Origin: Promethearchaeota archaeon
Lineage (GTDB): Archaea; Asgardarchaeota; Lokiarchaeia; Sigynarchaeales; SOKP01
Direction: 5' to 3'
DNA: 34,860 nt
NCBI GenBank assembly: GCA_016839845.1
Contig: JAEOTL010000189.1
Span: 1-34,860 of the forward strand
Positions 7,573 to 19,500 of this stretch are shown piece after piece. Under the pieces are notes generated by a model that ran no database searches, was not told the DNA's origin, and saw nothing but the letters and a program-made list of their open reading frames with translations. Within the stretch, counting starts at the first letter, position 1. Each line of letters begins with the position of its first letter. A program made the translations under genes and the position numbers.

Positions 7573-10500
7573 TTATGTTTCTAATAATGGTAAATTATAT
7601 ATAGCAAACCCTTGAGTTTTGATAAAAAACATTATAAATCCAACCATAGAAAGCAACATTGTCCCAAGTGTATAGATCAATGAACAAGCTTGTAGAGCAA
7701 CACTTCCAACATCGTTCATCCCAAGATCAATACTTGAGAAAAGCAATTTGGCAATGTTACCTAGAAAAAACATGCTTATGACTTCTAAGGGAAGGTAAAG
7801 GATATCTTGAAGAAGCATAAGATCAAATCCACCCAAATCAAGTGGGAAAGCACCTAAAAAAATCCGTATAATGCTAATATAGGCAAGGTATTTATACCAG
7901 ATATCGAAAATCTTATGGAGCTGTAATTTTGATCCAGATTTAGTATGAGCAAGACTACAAGCTGTTGTAAAAGAAATTAGCAATAATGCCACCGACTGTC
8001 CAAGTAATCCCCCTATATCCCCATTTTTACAGTATTGTTGTTGCAGAACACAAGAAAAAATCAGCCCTGATAAAACTGCTACGCATGATAAAGCTACAGT
8101 CACATAAGGAGCAGATTTCATCGTGGGTATTGCCATTGTGAATAAGCCTAAGGGAATATATCCCCCCGAAGAAATTGTTAATAGAAAGGAATCCCAGAAT
8201 GAGATTAAGCTACCTGTCATCCAGATTTTTTCATTACCGTAAAGAGTATAATTCTCTTGAGTACCCTCCGCCTCAAACCTAAAGGACCAAAGTCCAGGCC
8301 CTAGATCATACCCATAAAGAGAATATACACAAGAAACTGCATTTTCACCATACTTTTGAGAAAGAGGCGTGTGCCAGAAATTACTCGGTTCGAGGGTAAT
8401 TTCTCTGTCACCATAAATATCTTCAAATATCAAAAGGGGAAATAAACTATTAGGAAAACCGGAAGGATCCAAAAGTACCACTTCTAATTCAATCTTTGAC
8501 TCAGATTCCACACTCGTAGCATGTTTCAATAATTGTGGTACAATAGATGGGCTAATTCTAAAATTGTAATCTAGTAATTGTGGTCCGTATAAAGTCACAA
8601 ATGGTCCTCTTATATCTTGATTAATAAATTCTGAGTCAAGATCGACTTCCCCATCTTCTGTTATTTGTCCACTGATATCATAATAATAGGAAACATTACC
8701 GTCCGAGAAAAAAACCTCAAAATAGTGGGAGAACCATCCGATTTCTGAATTAGTGTAATTTGAGTTTTGGAAATTGATGGAACAATTATATTCTACAGGT
8801 AAAGAATAGTTAGGATTTTGAACTGAGGGGCTCATCAAAATCTTCTTAATGCCGTAGGTATTCGATAATCCTGTTCCTAGTGATTTATTGGCTGTGATTA
8901 AGCATAGACTGATATTACTAGGAGTCTCATTACAACCCCACCATGCCCTAAAAACAAAAGTGTCGTTTAGAAAGCCCGAGGAGAAATATGGATCGTCAGA
9001 AATACTTGACACAGCGGATGCAAATATAAACTGTGGCCCAATACTCATATCTGGACCTAGATAATATCCCTTTTCAGGATTGACAGTAGGATTATGCTCG
9101 CTAGAATTATCCTTACCAGAAAAGAAATAATGCCATAAACCTTTATCTAGATACAAGGTTTCAAGGTCGATGGTGTAATTATACTTTACAGGCTTATTAT
9201 AATCAGGGTCGGGTAGGTAGTCTGGATGTACACTCATATTTAATGGTGCTAAGGCTGTCCCATTCGGGGCAATAAGATGCAACTTCACTCCATAATAGGG
9301 GTCAGGTGCACCACTACCCCCATTGCTATCATCATAGATCGTCGAGAAATCGTAGGTTGTCCCGTTAATTAAGGTATAATTACAGTGTAGAGTGGGGGGT
9401 GCCTCGGTTTGATTTATAGGTTCTTGATTAGCAATTAAAACATCGGAATTGCCTGTCAAAATCGCTTTTTTTGAGGTCATGTAAGTTGTACCATTCAACC
9501 TAACTTTGTCCTGAGCCCATGGGAAACTCATATTGAAGAAATCCCAATATACCCAAACGATCTCGGATTGTAACCGAATAACTCTATTTTCAACTTGGAA
9601 TTCTACGAAATCCCAGCTAAATTTAGTATATCCCCCGGTAAAAGCGGTAATTGCTAACATCATGAGGCCCATAGTAAGATACATAATCACTTGTGTAAGG
9701 ATATGAATTGCGAGAAGGATGAAAGCAATCACTAACAAAAGGACTTTAATGATAAGTAATAGAATAAAAGCTAATATCGGTAATACAAACAATAAAATGA
9801 CTCTAACCACAAATACTATAACTAAGGCGATAATAATAGCAGGCAGCATTACAATGGTAATCATCAGACCCCCCAAAAATCCTCCAACAGCCTTTAATGG
9901 GGACCAGAACCAATCAGCTAAATCCTTAGGAGCTGAACCCTGTTTTGATTCAGTAAAATTACAGAACCAGGGGATGAAACTTAAAATTGTTTCGGGGAGA
10001 TTCATTAGTACTGCGGAAGTACCTTTAAGTTTTGTAGAGTAGTGCCCATAGAGCGTAGAATTTATTGCAATAGTATTATTATTCTCATCTAGAGTTTCAT
10101 TAACTACACATGTAATTATCAATTCCAAGAGCTTCTCAGCATCAGCAGAAGAGATATCAAACCGTATCATAATAAAGTCAATTTCACTGGAAGCTTGCTC
10201 TGTATTTCCTTCTCTATCGACTGAAATGAATTTAAACAGATCTTCATTACTACTATAGAAAAATGTCTCATTTAACCGTTCATTTTGAATATATCCATTT
10301 AAGATTGTTTTAGTGAATAAATTGGTAGGAATGACAATATTATTTGGTCCTTTTTCAAAAGGAGAATTGGCAGATGGAGTATCATTTACGTATAACTGAA
10401 TGATATTCATCTTCTCTTGTTTTTGATAATGTCCATTAAACACGGTCCCATTCTTTTCATATATTGCAATAGTATTGGCTTTCTCAATCCCGATTGTCTC

Positions 10501-13500
10501 CAACTTTATTTTAAGCTCGTATTCAACTTCCAGCTCACCATTTAGAAGTTTTTGAATTAGTGTTTGTGAATTACCAACACTATTGATGTTATATATCTTA
10601 TCACCAGTGAGTATTTTATGGTCCCACTTTTTTATAAATCCATAATATCTGTCAACTTCCCAAAGCTCAATTGTAACTTCTAAGTTATTTGGTTGGGATC
10701 GCAAATCATCATTTACATCAAGATAATAATGGAGATCGGTAGTACTGCCATGACTCCCATCAAAATAAGCTGACCATAAGGGATTCTCATAATAATCTGC
10801 CTTTTGATAGGTCGAGAAAATGCTAACTGTTTCCTGTGTGTCCCCCAAGGTAATTAAAGTTGCAGTCTGGAGCGTACACTGAGAAAAGGCTGATCCTACC
10901 AAGGGGGATACTCTAATCATGACATCCTTCTTAGGATCTCGATCAAAGGAATCATAAATCCCGTCGGCATCGGTATCTGGACTTAATGGATTCGTTTCTT
11001 TTTGAAAAATCTCCTGATAGTCATCCCAACCATCCAGATCAGAGTCCTTCAGCGCAGGGTTTGTATACCACGCCTGAGATTGAGATGAATTTGCTTCTAT
11101 ATACGTATCTGTAATGATATAATATTCTGTGAGAGTAAAATTCTCAGTTGAATTTGAACCTGAAATTCTAACTTCTAAGTCATAAAATCCATAAAATTCT
11201 GTTATAGTATTGTTATTCAAGTAATCAGATAAGTCCAATGTCTTTTGGAATGTATAGGAACTAATATTATCAAATCCTTCGAATGAATCTATTAGGATTG
11301 CATCGTCTATGCTGCAATTTATTTCGTTTTTAATAAGTAGGATCGAAATGTTCCCCGTCCCATAGGGGGTACCATCAGATTCAATTTTTAGACTCAGATC
11401 GGCATCATAGACCTTTCCAATATCAGGTATCTCAATTTGAAACTCATCATAGGTCACATTCACCATGTCGACAGTCAAATTATCATGGATATAGCTATCT
11501 TTGAAATCGATTCTATTATCCCCCTCGACTAATAATCCCACTTCAACCCCATCCATGATTCCATCTTTATCAAAATCAGCATCATTCGGATTTAATAAAC
11601 CCACTACATTAATCTCAAACTGTTCCAGTACACATCCGGCATCGGTGTCATTAATTTTTATCATGTATTCCCCTCTGTAATCTAAATTAAGATTCTCGAT
11701 TGTATCCTTAATATCCACTACTTGACTAAAATACCGCGTTTTATTGGTGGTAGAGTTATAGAGTAATAATCCATCATCAACTTTGAAAATCGAAACATTT
11801 AGATCAGGCACATTTTGAATTCCATATGTTTTGTTTTCTGATGGTTCATTTTTTGTTTCCCCGAAAGTTAACATGAAAGCTATTTGAGCTGATGATGACC
11901 GTTCACAATTTATACCAAATTCTAAAGAAATCGGATCATCTAGGTTATATCTTTCATCAATTGAGGATTTAAAAGTCTGCATTTCGGCTGTATCTGCTAC
12001 AAAGTCGTGATCGCCATCTTTTGAAAGAGGATCAGATTTGAATGACCAACCCAGTACTTCATCTCCATCTGAAAGTCCGTCTGAATCTGTATCCGTGTTA
12101 TTTGGATTGGTACCAATTTTTAACTCTAAACCATCTGAAATACCATCTCCATCCTGATCCCATTTAAGCGGATCGGGGTCAACCGAGTCGATGACACCAT
12201 CCATATCTGTATCCGAGTCTCGTGGGTCAGTACCAGCCATATATTCCTCATAATCAGACCAAGTATCGCTATCAGAATTATTACTCCAAGGATCTGATGT
12301 CACCATTCGCTCACCATAAAGCTCAGATGTAATTACCCACCCTAGAACCTCCATACCGTCGCTTAATTCGTCATTGTCACAGTCCCAAACAAGTGGATCA
12401 GTACCTAGTGTTGCCTCTCCGATTCGAGTTTCGTTATTAATTCCATCATAAAGACCGTCTGAGTCTGTATCTCTATGGAGATAACTGGTATTAGATATCC
12501 CTATCTCATATAAATCAGAGAGCCCATCTTTGTCATAATCACTATAACTTGTAATAGACTCATTGGTCTGCAGTAACCGTGTTTCAAAATCATTATCTAT
12601 ACCATTCCCATTTGAGTCAATGATCGAAGTAATTATGAAATTTGCAACCGAAGCAACCCCAGTCGATTCAAGATGAACCTGCCCTCGATAAATAGCAGTC
12701 TCCTTCACTCTGAATTTTGCTATACTTTCTAAACCACTATTTAAATCATTGAAAAAATAATCAGTCTCCCCGTTAGAAATAATCCATTTGTAATTTAAAT
12801 TATTGTTATCTTCATTAACATCATATCCATAAGCTCTAAGTTCAAGCTCACCTGGATCATCAACAGTTCCAGAAAAGAATCCTTCACTTCCTACGATGGA
12901 TCCCCCTGAATACATATAATTTGGGATTATGATAATAGGAGGAGAATCCTCTACTGTGATACTAATATTTACACTAGAAGAACTGCGCGAATTATCTGTT
13001 ACATTCAAAACATACGTAAATGAGCCATTTTGTAATATAATCGATGGATTCCTACAAGATGCTATTAGTTCAGAGGAGTCATACCATTCGTAATCTAAGT
13101 TTTGTTCATCCGAAAACGAATCAAAGATATCAACGTCAAGAAGGATTGCCTGTCCTTCCACGCCATTAAACGTATACGGTCCCCTTACATCAGGAGGGTT
13201 TTCTATAACTATGATATTTCTAGTATCCTTGAATCTGTTCCCAAATTTATCCACAGTAGTAAGAGTAATATTATATTGACCTGCATGTGAATAAGCATGA
13301 CTTGGTTCTTCATCGGTATTATATTGATTATCCCCAAATGACCAGAAAAACCTGAATTCTGATGCATTATCATCTGGTGAATCAATATCTGAAGGAAAAA
13401 AAACCACCTTATCCTCCATTGTCTGATCCGGAAAGTTCCCAATTAAAGAGGAAAATCCTTCATCCTTAACTGTTATAATCTTACTGCATTTAGTAATGTA

Positions 13501-16500
13501 ATTTCCATCATCCACCACCATAGTTATTAAGTATTGTCCTTCCGAGTCAAATAAATATACTCCCTCAAATATAGAAAGATACGGAGAAGACATATCTTCA
13601 TCTAACAAGAGCTCATGTTTTAGCATATTTATACCAAAATCAGCAAGCACACTTGCCCACTTATATTTAACCTCAACAGCATAAACATTAAGCTGGAATG
13701 GGGTTATCCGACCATTCCTTACAAATTGTAATTTAACTTTATATGCAGAGCTTATAAAGCCCAAACCAGTAAACGTAAATGACCCACTAGAATAATTCAG
13801 AGGATTGGTAGAAAGTGTATCGTACTTTACCCAACGAGAGCTTGTGATATTATATAAGTGCACCGAAATCTGCTCGCTTGTATTTGTCGAAAGAGAGTAA
13901 CTCACCTGACAAGATTCAAACAATTTTAATCTATCCGCATTCATCTTAGCTAAAGTCAGATCAAAGGTTGCGTCTACAAAATAACGGGGGTCATAATTTG
14001 CACCTATATCGTAGCCCGTGTCCCAAGAATAAGCTACAGCATCAACATAAAGCGCATATAAAGATTCGGAGGTTGAAGTGCTAAATTTTATCTTATCCAT
14101 CCCTGAGGGAGTACCCTTAAAGTTATAACCTTCTGTTGGTGACCTTTCGACCCCATCAACCCATAAATGCCAATCATTTGTACCATCTCCATTTTCTCCG
14201 CAATCGAAACTAATTTTAAAATGATACCATGTGTCTAGAGAATAATCCATTATATAATGCCCCGATCCATCATTATAATAGATTTTTCCATTCACATAGA
14301 AGTAGAAATAAATAGAGTTTCCTGTGCTTTCATCATAGATATATATGAATGCGGTTCTTGAAGTTGAAAAGTAACTCCACATTCTCACCCAGAATTCAAT
14401 GGTTCCCGATGTTTGATCTGCAAAGCTGTTTGCTAAGGATGATGCCGTTGAGGCTGATTGATCATCAAGCTTGCTAACTTTATTATGATCACCAAGAGAG
14501 TTTTCAACAGAGACCGTTCCAGAGCAATCCCAACCGTCTGGCTCACCCCCGCTCTGGTCATCTTCAAAACTATAAGTTGCTATATAAGTATAGGGATAAT
14601 TCCGATATGAATCAAAACTAATATAATCACCTTCAACTGCATCGATTTCTGCTTCGTTCGCACCCTTAAAGGAAGTTTCGGTAAAATTATATTCGATCTT
14701 AAGTTGATCCAGAAGAAAATCAAAATCAGAGGTAGAATTTGCTCCTTCGAACTTTACAAATAATTCGAACTCTGAGTTGTAAAAGTCATGGATAGGACTC
14801 GAGTTGACCATTCGAGATACAGTAATTGAATAAGTCCCGTTAAAGAATGAAATATGCGAAGAAGAATTTACCAGTATCCAATCGGCTGCAGTAAAATTAT
14901 AAAGACTTACATTTATTACTTGAGGATTTTCGGTTTTATAGCTATACTTTAGAGTTATTACTCCTACCTCATCGGAAGGGATTAAACTCTCCATTTGGAT
15001 TTTAGCTGTAAGTTCCAGAGAATCTGGGACGTTGACGTTATCCCCCACCGTATAATTACTGTCCCAAGAATAGCCCATTCCATCTAGGTAACATGTGTAA
15101 GAAGTATCAGAGGTACTTGATAAAATCCGTAGTCTATCGGGAGATACATTATTGGTTTCGAGATCATAGGGTCCATACTCTGCACCATCTACAAACAATT
15201 TCCATTTGTTTTGAGATAATCCAGAATAACTTCCTGTGGTAGTTTCAAAATCAATTCTTATGTGATACCACTCATTATTCGAAGCTGCGACCACGTTGCC
15301 CCATGAGCTGGTGTATCTTTGATGATAACCATTATCGATTCTATACCGCAATAAGAAATTCCCACTTGTATCTTTAGGTATGAAACAAAATCGTTTATTC
15401 TTGTCTGTTATCCTTACATAAAACTCAATACTTCCATAACTTTGGGATGCCTCAAAGAGATTTTCAATATCGAAGGCACCAGTGGCACTTGAGTCTTTGA
15501 TTTTCAGAATTTTGTAATGATCCCCCTTTAAACCTTCTACTTCAGGCCCACATGAGGGTACCGAATTATCTATATCAACGAAGTCAATATCGCTTCCTTC
15601 TGTTCCAATATCTTCTTCTGTAAAACTGTAAGTAGCAGGATATAACCCATAACCATAGGGATAAAATGAGGAATAATTCCCATCGGGCAGTGAAATATCT
15701 CCGAAACTTTCGAGTGTGCCATTTAGCATTACAACATCAAAGTATTGATCAGGAACCGAAGAGTGGTACTCTAATTTGACCTTTTCCCATTTATAAAGAA
15801 CTTTAAGAGAATCCAAATAAAACTCGAACTTTGAGCTATTTGTTCCTTTAAATTTAACAAGAATCTGCTTATAAGGGCTAATGCAATTTGTTCCAGCAAG
15901 ATCATAACTAAAATTTGTAAAGCTGGTTGCCGAAGAGGAATTTATTGTTGTCCATTGATGGGTGTCAAAGTTATAAAGGTCTGTTTCGATCTCTTGAGAT
16001 ACATTCGTTTTAAAGGAATACTGTAACTCCACAGATCGCAGAAGGTCTTCAGGTCGTACAGCTTCCAAATCAAACTGAGAGACGAGGTTCAAACCCCCAG
16101 AATAAGGTTCAAGATTATCTCCTACTTCATAAGTTTCGTCCCAACTAAACCCGAAGGCGTCAAAGTAATTGTAATAAGTTCCGCCCGTCCATTCATCGGG
16201 TTCAATATAAAAGTAAGATAAAGTATCCCCATTATTCACAAAATCTGCATTGGTTACCTCTTGGGTTCCATCAATGGATAGATTATAGGTATCTGTTGCT
16301 AAATCGAGATCCATTCGAATGTGGTACCATGTATTTGCACTCATTGCCTTAATATTTTGCCAAGTGCCGTCATAATATTGAAAATATCCATTCTCACTAC
16401 GGAATTGGATAATCCATCCGTCATCACTCCTAACATATTGAAGAACCTTCTTATTCGGAGCTGAATTCATCCACCAATATTCAATAGTGCCTTCTGTAAT

Positions 16501-19500
16501 TCCACTCTCAAAATTGTGACGAGCATAATAGGCATAAGACTGAGCCTTTAGTACCTTGGAATGACCTTCATGGCTTCCTATGATTTTAAATTTGGAATTA
16601 TAGCTACACACATCAATGAAGTCAATATTCGTGCCTTGGGTATTATCTTCTTCATTCTCAAAACTATAGGATCCAGGATAATGACCGATTTGATCCTCAT
16701 CCGTGAATGAAGTAAAGGTCACATAATCGTTATCTTGTTCCTGTAAGTCGCCACCCCATTGAGTGGATCCTGTCAAGAAAATAAAATCTACCGGAGAACT
16801 AGGTATATCCACGTGCTCCATCAAGTCTGAATCTGAAATGATGACCGAATAATATTCGACTTTAAATTGATCCAAAATTAATTTGGCGTTTCCACACTCG
16901 ATTTTCACTAATACGAAGTAGGTCTCATTAATAAACTCATTACTTAATATAGAAAAAGCATTTGTATAATAACTCGTATTTACTAATGTGGAATCAAACA
17001 GCACCCAAGACTCATTATGGAAGTTGTAGAGACTTACATTGACGACAAGAGACGTGTTTACTTTATAGGTATATATTAACCTAAGATACTTAATAACCTC
17101 CTCATTCTCAACATTAGGTAATGAAAAAGTAGTAGTAACATTAATTTTAGAGCTGGTTGGGGAAATGGTTATCGAATCACCGTTAGAATATCGAAGATCC
17201 CCACCTACTCCAATTGAACCGCTGCTTACAGAGAAATCAGTTGAAATGGGAACATACTCAGACTTGAAATTTGACGTCTCTATTTCTTCTTGCCTAGCTA
17301 TTTGGTCGAAATCTGAGGTTTGAATATAAAACGTAACATTAATTCCTTCTAAAACCTGTTCAGGGATTAATATGTCTATATTTGGGGACAGATTTTCAAA
17401 TTCAATTCCGTTCTCAGTGGTAAAGGAAATGGTTAAAGTACCTTCACCCCCATCATCATCTACTACTGTACCTTCGATGAAATTGAGTGCATCGATGCAA
17501 TAGATCACTTCAAGTGCCGTGAGATTTAACCGATCTTCTAAAATATCGTAAAGATCAATGAGAGGATAGATGGTAAAATTGAGAACCCAATTAATCGGAA
17601 AACTATTACTCTGACTTAGGGCTATGAATACGTGTTGAGACACCGTAATATTTGCAAATATCAAGTTATCTTCTTCATAAATGTTCACTACATAACTTGC
17701 CTTGCCCTCAGGGTATTCAATACTGAAAGTTTTTTCAATAGGTAACGAGTCAGAACAGTTAATAGCTAGTAATGTCGTTGCTGTATAGTTCACATTAAAG
17801 CTTAGGTCATCTAACGATGGATCCCACACATGTGCATTAAGGGTTAAAGGATACATAAACGTGTAATCCCCGTTATCGAAAAAATAGGGATTCAGCACCA
17901 CTTCTGCTTCCCCGTAAGCACCCCCATATAATTTAGCAGTGGAAATGACTAACTCAGCACCACTTAGAAATTGTAATTTAATGTAACACCGAAACCATGA
18001 ATTAGCCGGTAATACATCAGATGAGTTTATTATCACTTCCCAAATTTTAGAAAGAGTCATCGAAATGGGGGACGTGGCACTATACACCGAATATGCGGAA
18101 GATCCCGTAAAATTTAGCGCACTTTGGATAAATGTTTCATTATTGGCTTTTAGATTAAAGGTAAAGTTCGCATTTTTAGTAATACTATTTCGATACACCT
18201 CAAAGGAGATGTTAGCTACGACAGATGCATCCCAGATACTCAATAAGGGATCTACATTTAAAACTTGTACTTCGAAATGGTTATAGGAAAAGGCGCCTTC
18301 AGGATCTTTAGTAACCACATACGCGTTCCCATTAAAGTCATCCTCATAGAGATGGGAATTTGCCCACCCACCCTCCTGAAGTGCACTCACATTATACGGA
18401 TTGAAAGAAATATCATCAAAATCCCACCAATAAGAAAGTTGGGCGATGTCGAGAGCATCATCTGTTGGCTCTCCCATAAACGTAATGGTATCACCCTCAT
18501 TGATATAGATAGTTCTATTAGAACTGGATAAATTCTCCATTCCTGGAATGGCATTATGGACCAAAACGAGATGGGCAAAAGAACTTGTTTCTCCATTATC
18601 ATCCTTACAGGTGAGGTTTACAACATACCGTCCCGACAGTAAATAGGTTTTTGTTATATATTTACCCCACCCAAATGTCGAATCCCCAAAATTCCAGTAA
18701 TAACGAAGTGAAGGAAGGTCGCTCGCAGTATCGGTACAATTTGCAATAAACTTTATACCCGTCTTCTCTGGATATGAGACCACGCAATAAGAATTATCAT
18801 TAATATCATATAAAAGATCCCACGTGAACCCAATCGCGTCAATCCAGGCAGTTCCCTTATCTGAAACACCAGATATAAACCGAACCTTTCGTATATCAGC
18901 TACACCCCCACTATAACTATAGGTACTAGAACCAGAATCGTTGACGTAAACCTTAAACTGATGCGCACTAAGCCCTTGGTAGCTTCCACTCACACAAAAA
19001 TCTAATCGAACATGATACCATGTGTCATCCGCAGGAGTTCCACACCCGCTAATATCACTGAATGCACCTCCTGTTGAATATTGCCATTTATCATTAGACA
19101 TAGTAATAGAAATTGCTACTGATGTGGAATCCCATAATTCTAGAGCCCACGCCTTCTGAGATGCATCACTACTCTTTATATAAAACTCCACTGTCCCGTA
19201 AACTTGAGCATCAAAACTAGTTTCAATCCACACTTGCTCATCAGCAGTATCGTCAAAGAATTTCACAACCTCTTTAAAATCTAACCCCACATCCTCGACG
19301 GTGATCACTACAGGATCTTCATAGTTGACCTCAACATATGCAGTGTCCACAAACACATTCCCTATCTCCCGATAAGGACCATCGAGATTTTTGGCTTTTA
19401 ACTCAACTTCTAAGGAATCTAACTGGGTTTGATTTAATTTTACACCATTCCACGAGACTGATTTCCAGACAAACGATGCAGTGCGATCAAATTCTATAAC

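Noticed and set aside
9719..10042. Plus-strand open frame inside giant gene 1
   Set aside because: It lies opposite the membrane-bundle part of a long, clearly coding frame, has low-complexity Asn/Thr/Ile content and no ribosome binding site.
14000..16690. Tandem DNA repeats as a possible non-coding array
   Set aside because: The roughly 1-kb period is that of protein domain units; DNA similarity is diluted at third codon positions, as expected for coding repeats.
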